Assembly: GCA_913055675.1 (NCBI GenBank)
Contig: CAJXKY010000014.1
Span: 1 to 54,601 of the forward strand
Length of the DNA stretch: 54,601 nt
Direction of reading: 5' to 3'
Origin: an uncultured Halanaerobiales bacterium
GTDB taxonomy: Bacteria > Bacillota > Halanaerobiia > Halanaerobiales > M55B127
How positions within the stretch are numbered: position 1 is the first letter of the stretch; the number at the start of each line of letters is the position of its first letter. Of the stretch, positions 23,141-31,503 are shown piece after piece. The position numbers and the translations under genes were made by a program. Under the pieces are notes generated by a model. That model was not told the origin of the DNA. It made no database searches and worked only from the letters and a program-made list of their open reading frames with translations.

Positions 23141-23788
23141 TTACTGAATAGATGTTCTAATTTTATCTAGAATAGTTTGTGCAGGAACGGCACCAACCTG
23201 TTCGTCTGCTCCACTATTTATAACAGTCTTAGGTACTCCTGATACATCAAATTGACTTGAAAGATCAGGGAATTCAATAGCTTCAACCATTTCACCTTTA
23301 ATATTTGGATTATGCATTGCCATCTCATGAGCAACTTTTACTGCTCTTGGGCAATACGGACAAGTTGGAGTAATGAATACTTGTAGTAATACTTCTTCAT
23401 CAATATTTTTAAGTTCTTCAACAATATCTTCAGAAAGTTCCGTCTCACCATTTGACATACTTACAATACCTTCAATCAATGTATTAAATTCATGACCACT
23501 TGGTATTCCGTAAAAATGTACTCCAGAATCATTACCATCTTCATCAGTAAATAGAATAGCCGGTACACGGTCTATTCCATATTCTTCAGTTTTACCATTA
23601 CCAAGCTCATTTTTTTCTAGATTGATTTTATCTGATAAGTTATTAAGTTCATCCAAAATTTCCTCAGTATCTTCACAATACTGACAGTCTTCATCAGCAG
23701 TAAAAAACTGAATATATACTTCCTCTTGCATTTTCCCTTCGAACAATTCACTTATTTGTTCTTGCTCATCTTCATTAATTTTTGGCAC
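23141..23788 (-). CDS. protein disulfide oxidoreductase with two thioredoxin folds (PDO type)
   Basis: Encodes 215 residues formed by two glutaredoxin/thioredoxin-like halves. The N-terminal half has CQYC (C35, C38) with cis-Pro in RVPAIL; the C-terminal half has CPYC (C143, C146) with cis-Pro in GVPKTV. Both CxxC sites are intact, as in the PDO proteins best known from thermophiles and some anaerobes, which handle disulfide exchange in the cytoplasm. The GTG at 23788 is chosen because AAGGAG is 8 bases upstream; an in-frame GTG at 23797 overlaps that site. Encoded just before trxA. Confidence 0.88.
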   Translation of the reverse strand: MPKINEDEQEQISELFEGKMQEEVYIQFFTADEDCQYCEDTEEILDELNNLSDKINLEKNELGNGKTEEYGIDRVPAILFTDEDGNDSGVHFYGIPSGHEFNTLIEGIVSMSNGETELSEDIVEELKNIDEEVLLQVFITPTCPYCPRAVKVAHEMAMHNPNIKGEMVEAIEFPDLSSQFDVSGVPKTVINSGADEQVGAVPAQTILDKIRTSIQ

Positions 23789-23898
23789 TAGGACCACTCC
23801 TTTTAGAAATTTAGCATTATTTAACTTTCAAGTACTATTATACAAGATATCAGGGAAAATAAAGTTAAATATTTTACAAATGGAAAAATAACTTGAAT

Positions 23899-24666
23899 TT
23901 AGGTGTTTTTTCCAACAAATTCAAGGATAATTATTATAACCACACCTAAAATAAAAGGGAATATTCCATTCATGATAAACATGGAAGGAAATACTGCTGC
24001 ACTTGAACCTAATATTAAACCTGTTAATACTATCATAATTATTTTCTCATAATTTTTTAATAAATAGGAAAAAACATTGGCAAATACCAATAATCCGAGA
24101 ATAACTCCTAGACCAAAAATAAATAAAAATAATAAATCAAAACTATTAATAGCTGCTAATAATGGGTGATAAACTCCCATCAAAACCAAAATAGTTCCTC
24201 CACTGATACCAGGAAGTATCATAGCAACACTTCCAAAAAATCCAGCAATAAAATACAATAATAATCCACTCATCTCTGTATTAATCTGGATTTCTAAGCT
24301 GAAAAACAAGGCCCCGCCAAAAGCTACTAATAAAAACAGTAATTTCCAAAAATTAATCTTTCCTACTTTTTGATAAGTTGAATGAGCAGATGATAAGACT
24401 AAACCAAAAAGAAAATAATTAAGTAAAAGCGGGTTGCTGGCATATATATCCGTGATAACTGTTGAACCAATATATACACCCACTACTGCCCCTGAACCTA
24501 TTACTATTAATTTTTTTAACTTTATATTTTTTATAGCATGTAATAAGGTTTCATAAATATGTAAGACTACAGCTATTGTACCTCCGCTTACTCCTGGTAA
24601 AGTATTGGCTAGACCAAAAGGTATTGACTTCAGAAATAATGCTAGATTAGTGTTTTTTTTAGGCAA
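23899..24666 (-). CDS. DUF368 membrane protein (polyprenyl-phosphate recycling family, PopT-like)
   Basis: Encodes 255 residues with about eight membrane helices. Two internally related motifs mark DUF368: LPGVSGGTIAVVL near the N-terminus and LPGISGGTILVLM in the middle. Recent work has linked DUF368 proteins to returning undecaprenyl phosphate across the membrane, which would serve the polysaccharide pathways encoded here. The start is TTG at 24666 with AAAGGAAG six bases upstream. It stands alone between intergenic stretches of 100 and 153 bases. Confidence 0.85.
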   Translation of the reverse strand: MPKKNTNLALFLKSIPFGLANTLPGVSGGTIAVVLHIYETLLHAIKNIKLKKLIVIGSGAVVGVYIGSTVITDIYASNPLLLNYFLFGLVLSSAHSTYQKVGKINFWKLLFLLVAFGGALFFSLEIQINTEMSGLLLYFIAGFFGSVAMILPGISGGTILVLMGVYHPLLAAINSFDLLFLFIFGLGVILGLLVFANVFSYLLKNYEKIIMIVLTGLILGSSAAVFPSMFIMNGIFPFILGVVIIIILEFVGKNT

Positions 24667-24772
24667 TACTATCTTCCTTTCAGGTATAATTAATAACCAT
24701 TTTTAAAATAATAATTACCGGATTCGTCTTATAAAAACTATAACATATTATTTAACATTTTAAAATAAATAA

Positions 24773-24792
24773 AGCCCCCCAACCGCGGGGCT
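24773..24792 (-). terminator. intrinsic terminator after the FecR-domain gene
   Basis: On the minus strand AGCCCC, loop of 8, GGGGCT is followed by TTTATTTATT. It lies 28 bases downstream of the FecR gene stop. Confidence 0.75.
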
Positions 24793-24819
24793 GAATAAAC
24801 AATATATTATACTATGATT

Positions 24820-25449
24820 TTACTGTGTAGAATTATCATTTCCTGTTTCTGATATTTTGTTATAAAGTTTTATTGTTTGGTTTTCCACTACAGCTAAATT
24901 ACCCGAGGTGATAACTTTTTCTGTTTGGGTAGTTTTTTCTTTAATAACAGCTTCCCCGGTTTGCATATGAAGCCAAGTTCTGCCTCTTATTATCTCCAAT
25001 TTAAAAATTGACTGGCCTGTGTTAATTGTACAGGAAGGTGTATTAATTTGGAGATTAAATTCTTGATTGTTATCTAGGGTTGTATTTATCCAGACAACTC
25101 CTTTTTCTACACCTAATTTTTGCGTTAGAAGTTTTGCATTTTCCGATATAGTTAAGATGCTTTCACTTTTTATTTCAACCCGATTGTATTTTCCAATATC
25201 TAAAGAAAGCATACTATCAGGGTCAGTCCTAATAGTTTCACCAAGTCTTATATTCGAATTATCTAAGATTCTAGTCCAAACCATGGTATTAAAAAAATTA
25301 AAAAAACCTTGCTCAGTTTTTCGATAAACAGTACCTGTTAAAGAATTTATTGTTATATTAACATCTCCATTGGCATTCTGTGCTAAAACAGGAGTAAAAA
25401 TAGTTAATATAAATAGGGAGATCAAGATAATACTTAATAGCTTTTTCAT
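24820..25449 (-). CDS. exported FecR-domain protein, partner of a CHASE2 cyclase-like receptor
   Basis: Encodes 209 residues with a classic signal peptide (MKKLLSIILISLFILTIFT, cleavage likely after VLA). The mature part is beta-rich, with the FecR-type run of ETIRTDPDSMLSLDIG, VEIKSES and GVVWIN. FecR domains sense or transmit periplasmic signals. The ATG comes 2 bases after the stop of the CHASE2 gene, so both parts are made together. FecR next to CHASE2 cyclases is a recurring pairing in bacteria. No cognate sigma factor lies nearby, so it is not an ordinary FecI/FecR system. Confidence 0.8.
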   Translation of the reverse strand: MKKLLSIILISLFILTIFTPVLAQNANGDVNITINSLTGTVYRKTEQGFFNFFNTMVWTRILDNSNIRLGETIRTDPDSMLSLDIGKYNRVEIKSESILTISENAKLLTQKLGVEKGVVWINTTLDNNQEFNLQINTPSCTINTGQSIFKLEIIRGRTWLHMQTGEAVIKEKTTQTEKVITSGNLAVVENQTIKLYNKISETGNDNSTQ

Positions 25450-25451
25450 TA

Positions 25452-27218
25452 CTATTCCCCCTCGTCTAAACTTTTAAAATCCTTTAAACTAAACACAACT
25501 AGTGATTTTTCCACACCCTTAATATCAATTTCTTTATACTGCCAATCTAATTTTTTGTAAATATCAGAAAGTCCATAGTAGGTATTCTCACCTATTAAGA
25601 TTTCTTCTGAACCACTAACTTCTCCTAGCTCCATTGTATTATGCACAATCTGTCCCATAGTTTTAAATTCCATTCTCTCATTAGTACCAATATCTCCTAA
25701 AATTATTTTACCTGAATTTACGACTATTGAAGGTTTTAATTCTATTTTTTCTTTTTTGATATAATTCATGATTTCAATAGCAGCTTTTACTGCTCTATTT
25801 CTATGATTATCCTGACCAAACTCCTTATTCCAATATGCCAGTAAACCATCTCCTAAATACTTATCTATTACTCCATCGTATTTAAAAATGATTTTAGAGA
25901 TGTTTGCATAAAAGTGATTTAAATCTTCTATGGTTTTCTGTGGTGTGTTTTCTTGTGAATATCTATTAAAGTTTTCAAATTCAAATAATATTAATGTAGC
26001 AGGTGTCCGATCCCCTTTTAACTTTAACAGATCAGGCGAATCGACTATCTTATTTATTAAATAACTAGAAAAATATGGTTTAAGTTTATTAACAATTTCA
26101 AATTTTTCCTTTCTTCTAAATCCAAACCAAGTAACTACGCTGATTAAATATAAGATTAAAATTCCTATTAAATAGACCGATATCTCGGTAAATAAATATT
26201 GATGAATTGTTATATAATAGTTAAGGGATATTATAATAGCATTTAAAACAAAAAAGATAATTAATGATCGATATGGATTAAATCTTTCAAAAAGATAAAA
26301 AGTCAACCATAATAATATAAAAGCTATTATAATAGTCTGCCATGATCTACTCACTTCTATAAAATTTTGATGCAAGTAATTATTTGTCATCTGACCTAAT
26401 AACTGTATCTTGCTAAAACTATAATCAGAAGAAAAAATGGAAGGATAGTTTTCAACTTGATTCGTTTTCGTAACTCCCAATAAAATAATATTATCTTTAA
26501 TTAATTCCGCATTATAGTTATCATTCAAATAATCATGTAAAGAAATTTTAGGGATAGTACCAGTTGGACCTAAATAATTAATTAAATATTCTCCTTCAGT
26601 AATTGAGATTTCTTCCTCTAGTGCTAATTCGGCCGCCCTTCTTCCAATCGGTAGATAGGAGGTGTTTTGTTCAATAAAAAGAGGTGGTAAACTTCGTATA
26701 GTTCCATCCTTATCAGAAATAAAATTAGTATGACCTACTTTAACTAGATTCATAAAAGAAGACATCGGTTTAGTAACAGAATTAACAGAATACTCTTTTT
26801 CGTTTTGAGAAATCTGATTAACACTATAATCAATTGACACCGGCATTACAATATTTTTGTTATCTCTTAAACGATCAATCATTAAGCTATCTGCTTGAGC
26901 TGAACGAGCGTTGTCAAATAATATATCAAATACAATTACATTAGCGCCATCTTGATTTAGTTTTTCTAGTCCTTTAACATAATAACTTCTATCAATTGGC
27001 CATTCCCCTAATTTTTTTGTAGTAAGGTCATTAATTTCAATAATTGTAACATCACTATTTACATCTTGAATGTCAGATGAATATTCAATTTTTTGATATA
27101 TATCATATATATAATTATCAATTTTATTAAAATTATTGTAATAATAGCCTAAAATTACAACAACTATTATTAAAGTATAAATAAGTATTTTCTTGGTATT
27201 AAACTGATATTCATTCAT
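25452..27218 (-). CDS. CHASE2-domain receptor with a degenerate class III cyclase-like domain
   Basis: Encodes 588 residues: one N-terminal membrane helix (11-27), an extracytoplasmic CHASE2 sensor (about 35-285, with DPVVIEIND-like VTIIEINDLT and VFDILFDN), three membrane helices (295-365), then a class III nucleotide-cyclase fold (about 400-580). Of the catalytic set, Asp457 in LGDGLL is kept and the first metal Asp is Glu413. The MGQIVHNTMEL block (521-531) has Gln for Asp, His for the transition-state Asn and Glu for the Arg. Normal cyclase catalysis is therefore doubtful; a signal receptor with a pseudo-cyclase output is likely. It is followed immediately by the FecR gene. Confidence 0.85.
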   Translation of the reverse strand: MNEYQFNTKKILIYTLIIVVVILGYYYNNFNKIDNYIYDIYQKIEYSSDIQDVNSDVTIIEINDLTTKKLGEWPIDRSYYVKGLEKLNQDGANVIVFDILFDNARSAQADSLMIDRLRDNKNIVMPVSIDYSVNQISQNEKEYSVNSVTKPMSSFMNLVKVGHTNFISDKDGTIRSLPPLFIEQNTSYLPIGRRAAELALEEEISITEGEYLINYLGPTGTIPKISLHDYLNDNYNAELIKDNIILLGVTKTNQVENYPSIFSSDYSFSKIQLLGQMTNNYLHQNFIEVSRSWQTIIIAFILLWLTFYLFERFNPYRSLIIFFVLNAIIISLNYYITIHQYLFTEISVYLIGILILYLISVVTWFGFRRKEKFEIVNKLKPYFSSYLINKIVDSPDLLKLKGDRTPATLILFEFENFNRYSQENTPQKTIEDLNHFYANISKIIFKYDGVIDKYLGDGLLAYWNKEFGQDNHRNRAVKAAIEIMNYIKKEKIELKPSIVVNSGKIILGDIGTNERMEFKTMGQIVHNTMELGEVSGSEEILIGENTYYGLSDIYKKLDWQYKEIDIKGVEKSLVVFSLKDFKSLDEGE

Positions 27219-27243
27219 AGGAAGGCCTCCAGAATATATTGAA

Positions 27244-27262
27244 GGGAGGCTTTAAACCTCCC
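27244..27262 (-). terminator. hairpin after the M18 aminopeptidase gene
   Basis: GGGAGG/CCTCCC with a 7-base loop lies 11 bases past the aminopeptidase stop. The following minus-strand bases are only moderately T-rich, so termination strength is uncertain. Confidence 0.5.
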
Positions 27263-27272
27263 CTTATTTTAA

Positions 27273-28673
27273 TTAATTTTCTAGAAATGTAAGATATGCA
27301 AGATAGGTGTTATAAACATCTATTTTTCCTAATACTTCATAGGGAGAATGCATTGCTAAAACTGCAGGTCCTGCATCTACAACATCCATATTGTAGTTCG
27401 CTAAAAACTGGGCAATGGTTCCTCCACCACCCTCATCTACTTTACCTAATTCCGCGACCTGCCAAATTACTCCTGCCTTATTTAACAAGGAGCGTACTTG
27501 AGCCATGAATTCAGCAGTAGCTTCTGATGAACCAGCTTTCCCGCGAGCACCAGTATATTTTGTTAATACAACTCCTTTATTAATAAAGGCTGCATTTCTT
27601 TTATCAAATACTTCGGAGAAATTAGAATCATAAGCAGCATTTACATCTCCAGAAAGAGAACTTGATTTTTCAAGAATTTCTCTTAGATCAAGTTCACTAT
27701 AATCTTTATAATACTTACTTGTCATTTTAGCTATAACATTTTCAAAAAAGCGAGACTGCATTCCTGTAGTTCCCATACTTCCTATTTCCTCTTTATCAAC
27801 TAATACAGTCACAGCAGTATATTCCGGTTTATTGACATCTAGAAGAGCTCTTAGGCCAGTATAACTACATACTCTATCATCATGTCCATAACCTCCAAGT
27901 AGAGCCCTATCAAAGCCTACATCTCTAACTCCGGCTGCGGGAACTATCTGTAAATCAGCACTTACTAGATCTTCTCCGGTAATATCATATTCTTTTTCAA
28001 GATGTTCTATTACAGCACTTTTGATTTTATCATTACCGTTTTCATCATCTTCATCATCTAAAGGAATACTTCCGACAATTAGATTAAGATGCTGAGCATT
28101 AATAGCTTCGCTCATTTTCTTTTCCCTTTGCTTTTTACCTAAATGAGGCAATATATCACTTATATAAAATACAGGATCATCTTCTTTTTCACCGATACTT
28201 ATTTCAATTCTTGTTCCATCTTCTTTGATTACTAAACCTCTCAATGCCAGTGGAATAGTTACCCACTGAAACTTCTTAATCCCACCATAATAATGGGTTC
28301 CAAAATATGCTAGCCCACCATCTTCATAAAGCGGATTAGGCTTTAAATCAATTCGAGGTGAATCCATATGAGCAGCAACAATACGTAGTCCTTCTTTTAA
28401 ATCTTTTTTACCTATAACAGCTGCTATTAATTGTCGATCTCTGTTTACTGCAAATACTTTATCACCTGCTTGTAATGAATCTACTTCATCTATCCTTTTA
28501 AATCCTTCTTCTTCTAGCATTTCTACAGACCCACTTGTAAACTCTCGTTCCGTTTTATTTTCTTCTAAAAATGTACCATATTCTGTATTGAATTTGAAAA
28601 CTTCTTCTTTCTCAACATCTTCCATTTCTAACCAAGCATTTTTAGCCTTATAGCTTTTATCAGTTTTTGACAT
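27273..28673 (-). CDS. M18 family zinc aminopeptidase
   Basis: Encodes 466 residues. Metal-site motifs of the aspartyl-aminopeptidase (M18) family are present: AAHMDSPRIDLKP (first His and the catalytic Asp), VLVDKEEIGSMG (Glu pair), GGYGHDDRVCSY and AMHSPYEV near the C-terminus. A cytoplasmic enzyme that trims N-terminal residues, often acidic ones, from peptides. AGGAGG sits just before the ATG. It has its own promoter and lies divergent from ccdA. Confidence 0.93.
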   Translation of the reverse strand: MSKTDKSYKAKNAWLEMEDVEKEEVFKFNTEYGTFLEENKTEREFTSGSVEMLEEEGFKRIDEVDSLQAGDKVFAVNRDRQLIAAVIGKKDLKEGLRIVAAHMDSPRIDLKPNPLYEDGGLAYFGTHYYGGIKKFQWVTIPLALRGLVIKEDGTRIEISIGEKEDDPVFYISDILPHLGKKQREKKMSEAINAQHLNLIVGSIPLDDEDDENGNDKIKSAVIEHLEKEYDITGEDLVSADLQIVPAAGVRDVGFDRALLGGYGHDDRVCSYTGLRALLDVNKPEYTAVTVLVDKEEIGSMGTTGMQSRFFENVIAKMTSKYYKDYSELDLREILEKSSSLSGDVNAAYDSNFSEVFDKRNAAFINKGVVLTKYTGARGKAGSSEATAEFMAQVRSLLNKAGVIWQVAELGKVDEGGGGTIAQFLANYNMDVVDAGPAVLAMHSPYEVLGKIDVYNTYLAYLTFLEN

Positions 28674-28710
28674 ATTTAGTTTCCTCCTATAATTGTTTAG
28701 ACTTAAATTT

Positions 28711-28739
28711 ATTATAACTTAGAAATAGTTATAATTCAA
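28711..28739 (-). promoter_or_regulatory. promoter of the M18 aminopeptidase
   Basis: On the minus strand TTGAAT (28739-28734) and TATAAT (28716-28711) are separated by 17 bases, about 38 bases upstream of the ATG. The rest of the 222-base divergent gap is AT-rich and, apart from the two opposing promoters, shows nothing recognisable. Confidence 0.65.
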
Positions 28740-28821
28740 TTTTATATAAAATTATTCTTTTTTACTCCATTATAAAAGACAAAATTCGTTAAAATTTTTA
28801 TATAACTGCATATAAATATAA

Positions 28822-28850
28822 TTGATAATATTAAATGGATATGGTAAAAT
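28822..28850 (+). promoter_or_regulatory. promoter of the ccdA-tlpA operon
   Basis: TTGATA (28822-28827), 17-base spacer, TGG then TAAAAT (28845-28850), i.e. an extended -10. The start site would be near 28857, about 40 bases before ccdA. Confidence 0.65.
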
Positions 28851-28895
28851 ATATTTAAATATTCGAATAAATAAAAATAATATGGATGTGTTTAT

Positions 28896-29576
28896 ATGAG
28901 TGGAGACTTATCATTATTAATTGCCTTTTCAGCAGGATTATTATCATTTCTTTCCCCTTGTGTATTACCTTTAATTCCGTCTTATCTTGCGTTTTTACTA
29001 GGGGATTATACAGACCAAAAGAAAAAGAATAAATCTTATTCAATACTGCCAGCTATAATCTTTATACTGGGATTTACATCAGTCTTTATATTACTAGGTC
29101 TTTCCGCTACTTTCATTGGTAAATTTTTGCTTAAAAACCAAGCTATCTTAAGAAAAATTAGTGGAGTTATAATTATAATTTTTGGACTGCATATTAGTGG
29201 TATAATAAAATTAAAATGGCTTTATTATGAAAAAAAACTTTCTATAACACAAAAATCAAATAAATATTTACAATCTTTTGTCCTGGGGTTAGGTATTGCA
29301 TTAGCCTGGACTCCCTGTATCGGCCCAATTTTATCATCAATTTTAATTCTTGCCGGTAACAGCCAAAATATTTTTGCAGGCGGCTTTCTATTACTCATTT
29401 ATTCAACCGGATTTGCACTACCGTTCTTAATCACTGCCTTAGCAGCCAAAAAGGTTCTTCCGGCTATCAAAAAAATGAATAAATATTTACACTATATAAA
29501 TATTGTTAGTGGTATCTTAATTATTATTCTCGGTCTCCTTGTCTATACAAATAATTTGAATTTCATCACTTTTTAG
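28896..29576 (+). CDS. ccdA: CcdA-type transmembrane thiol electron carrier
   Basis: Encodes 226 residues with six membrane helices. The two intramembrane cysteines of the CcdA/DsbD-beta family are Cys22 (FLSPCVLPLIPSY) and Cys141 (AWTPCIGPIL). It carries reducing equivalents from cytoplasmic thioredoxin to extracytoplasmic thiol proteins. The following tlpA-like gene, 11 bases away, is the natural acceptor, and the thioredoxin at 22.8 kb a possible donor. The ribosome binding site (GGATGTG) is weak. This pair forms one of only two plus-strand units in the window. Confidence 0.93.
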   Translation: MSGDLSLLIAFSAGLLSFLSPCVLPLIPSYLAFLLGDYTDQKKKNKSYSILPAIIFILGFTSVFILLGLSATFIGKFLLKNQAILRKISGVIIIIFGLHISGIIKLKWLYYEKKLSITQKSNKYLQSFVLGLGIALAWTPCIGPILSSILILAGNSQNIFAGGFLLLIYSTGFALPFLITALAAKKVLPAIKKMNKYLHYINIVSGILIIILGLLVYTNNLNFITF

Positions 29577-29587
29577 GAGGTATAAAA

Positions 29588-30112
29588 ATGATTTTAACTA
29601 GAAAACAGTTATTAAGTTTAATAACTTCTCTGATTATCATCGTTGGAATTTGGACTTTAGTAGGTGGTTTCACAACTGAAACTATTCATGCTGAAACAGA
29701 GGTCGGGGTAGAAATCGGCATGAAAGCACCTGACTTCACTATAAATAACGTAAATGGTAATGAAGTTAGCCTCAGTGATTACCAAGGCACAAAAGTATTT
29801 TTGAATTTTTGGGCAAGTTGGTGCCCCCCTTGTAAAGAAGAAATGCCTGCCATCCAAAAACTAAACAAGAACTACGATGATATAAAAGTAATAACAATAA
29901 ACTCCGGAGAAAATAAAGATAAGGTATTAAATTATATGATGGAAAATAATTTCTCATTTACCACTCTTTTAGATAAAAATGGCAAAGTAACTACTGATTA
30001 TTTAATAAGAGGTATTCCAAGTACCTTTGTTATTGATAAAGAAGGTATTATTGTAAGAAAACAAAGGGGCGCCATAACCTATGGAAAAATGGAGGAAATG
30101 ATAAATCAATAA
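29588..30112 (+). CDS. membrane-anchored TlpA/ResA-like thiol-disulfide oxidoreductase
   Basis: Encodes 174 residues: an N-terminal hydrophobic segment (about 9-28) that may be a signal anchor or cleaved peptide, then a thioredoxin fold with WASWCPPCKEEMP (C79, C82) and the cis-proline loop GIPSTF. It acts outside the cytoplasmic membrane, receiving electrons from CcdA. No cytochrome c genes are nearby, so a role in general thiol maintenance, rather than cytochrome maturation, is likely. AGGAGG lies 7 bases before the ATG. Confidence 0.92.
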   Translation: MILTRKQLLSLITSLIIIVGIWTLVGGFTTETIHAETEVGVEIGMKAPDFTINNVNGNEVSLSDYQGTKVFLNFWASWCPPCKEEMPAIQKLNKNYDDIKVITINSGENKDKVLNYMMENNFSFTTLLDKNGKVTTDYLIRGIPSTFVIDKEGIIVRKQRGAITYGKMEEMINQ

Positions 30113-30116
30113 AACA

Positions 30117-30146
30117 AAAGTGACCTTTCTCAAGGTCACTTTTTTC
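30117..30146. terminator. bidirectional terminator between tlpA-like and CoADR-like genes
   Basis: An 11-bp perfect stem AAAGTGACCTT/AAGGTCACTTT with loop TCTC (30117-30142) has T runs on both strands. It lies 4 bases after the plus-strand stop and serves the convergent genes on both sides. Confidence 0.9.
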
Positions 30147-30150
30147 ATTT

Positions 30151-31503
30151 CTATTTATTATTTTTTAATTTCTTCTCTGCTACCATTCCCAAAACAGCGA
30201 CTGGGTCTTTAGGGGTAGAATAAGGTGGAGCATATGCTAAGTCAATTTGAAATAAGTCTTCTGCTCTTAGTTCACTGTAGATTGCTGTACTTAATACATC
30301 TACTCTCTTATCAACTTTGTCCTCCCCTTCGATCTGAACACCTAATATCCGATGCGTCTTTTTATCAAAAACTCCTCTTATTTTCATCTTTTTAAAATTA
30401 GGGAAATAGCTAGCATGATTGGAACCAGTAATTGAAACAACTAACGGATCAAATCCGCTTTCTACTGCTTCATTTTCATCAAGCCCAGTTTTTGCTACTG
30501 TATAATCGAATATTTTTGTAATAGCAGTCTGGAACACACCAAGATGGTGGTTGTTTCCACCTCCAGCATTTTCTCCAGCTACTCTTCCCTGCTTATTAGC
30601 TGTAGATCCCATTGGAACCCAGGCTTTTTCGTCCGTTAAAAGGTTAATGGTTTCAGCACAATCTCCAGCAGCATAAATATCTTCTTCACTCGTTTCCATT
30701 CTTTCATTGACAGCAATAGCTCCTGTTTCGCCAATCTTAATTTCACCTTTTTTAGCTAAGGTAACTTCTGGTTTTATACCCAGAGATAAAAGCACAAAAT
30801 CGGCATCTATTTCTTTACCTGAACTTGTAATTACCTTATCGACAGCTTCTTCTCCTTTAAAGGAACTTACACCATCACCAAGTACTAAATTTACACCTTG
30901 ATCTCTAAGATGTTGATCCACATATTTTGTTATCTCATCACTAAAAGGAGGTAAAATTTTATCTTGTAATTCAACAACTGTAACTTCTTTACCTAATTCG
31001 GAAAAAGATTCCGCCATTTCCAAACCGATTAGTCCCGCTCCTATTATTGTGACTTTATCTAAACCTTTTACATTCTCTTTTATTTGGTCAGCATCTCTAA
31101 CAGAACGCAAGGGTTGTATATTTTCTAAATCTATACCTGGAATCGGAGGAACAACTGGCTTAGCCCCAGTAGTTATTATTAATTTATCATATTGATAAGT
31201 ACCTTCAGTATCTTCCTTCAAGTTTTTATATTTTAAAGTTTTATTATTTTTATCAATATCTGTCACTTCATGTTCTGTTTTAACATTTACTCTATATTTA
31301 TCTGCAAATTCTTCAGGAGTATTTATTACAACTTTTTCTCTAGCTTCAGTAACTCCTGAAATATAATAGGGTAATCCACACCCGGCATATGAAATATCTT
31401 CACCTTTTTCAAAAAGAACAATTTCAGCTTCATCGTTAGTCCTTCTAGCCTTTGCTGCAGCACTTGTACCTGCTGCTACTCCACCGACTATTGCTACTTT
31501 CAT
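30151..31503 (-). CDS. CoA-disulfide reductase / NADH-dependent persulfide reductase-like flavoprotein
   Basis: Encodes 450 residues of the pyridine nucleotide-disulfide oxidoreductase class with a single active-site Cys: FAD motif VGGVAAGTSAAAKARR at the N-terminus, Cys42 in SYAGCGLPYYISG, NAD motif TIIGAGLIGLEMAE, and the C-terminal APPYSTPKDPVAVLG with the tyrosine used by CoADR. The family reduces CoA disulfide, CoA persulfides or polysulfide with NAD(P)H. There is no C-terminal rhodanese domain. It overlaps the cysteine desulfidase-like gene by 4 bases, suggesting handling of sulfane sulfur made from cysteine. Confidence 0.88.
   Translation of the reverse strand: MKVAIVGGVAAGTSAAAKARRTNDEAEIVLFEKGEDISYAGCGLPYYISGVTEAREKVVINTPEEFADKYRVNVKTEHEVTDIDKNNKTLKYKNLKEDTEGTYQYDKLIITTGAKPVVPPIPGIDLENIQPLRSVRDADQIKENVKGLDKVTIIGAGLIGLEMAESFSELGKEVTVVELQDKILPPFSDEITKYVDQHLRDQGVNLVLGDGVSSFKGEEAVDKVITSSGKEIDADFVLLSLGIKPEVTLAKKGEIKIGETGAIAVNERMETSEEDIYAAGDCAETINLLTDEKAWVPMGSTANKQGRVAGENAGGGNNHHLGVFQTAITKIFDYTVAKTGLDENEAVESGFDPLVVSITGSNHASYFPNFKKMKIRGVFDKKTHRILGVQIEGEDKVDKRVDVLSTAIYSELRAEDLFQIDLAYAPPYSTPKDPVAVLGMVAEKKLKNNK

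Noticed and set aside
29657..29957. Minus-strand frames inside the tlpA-like gene
   Set aside because: Mirror frames of a clear thioredoxin-fold gene with its own ribosome binding site on the plus strand.
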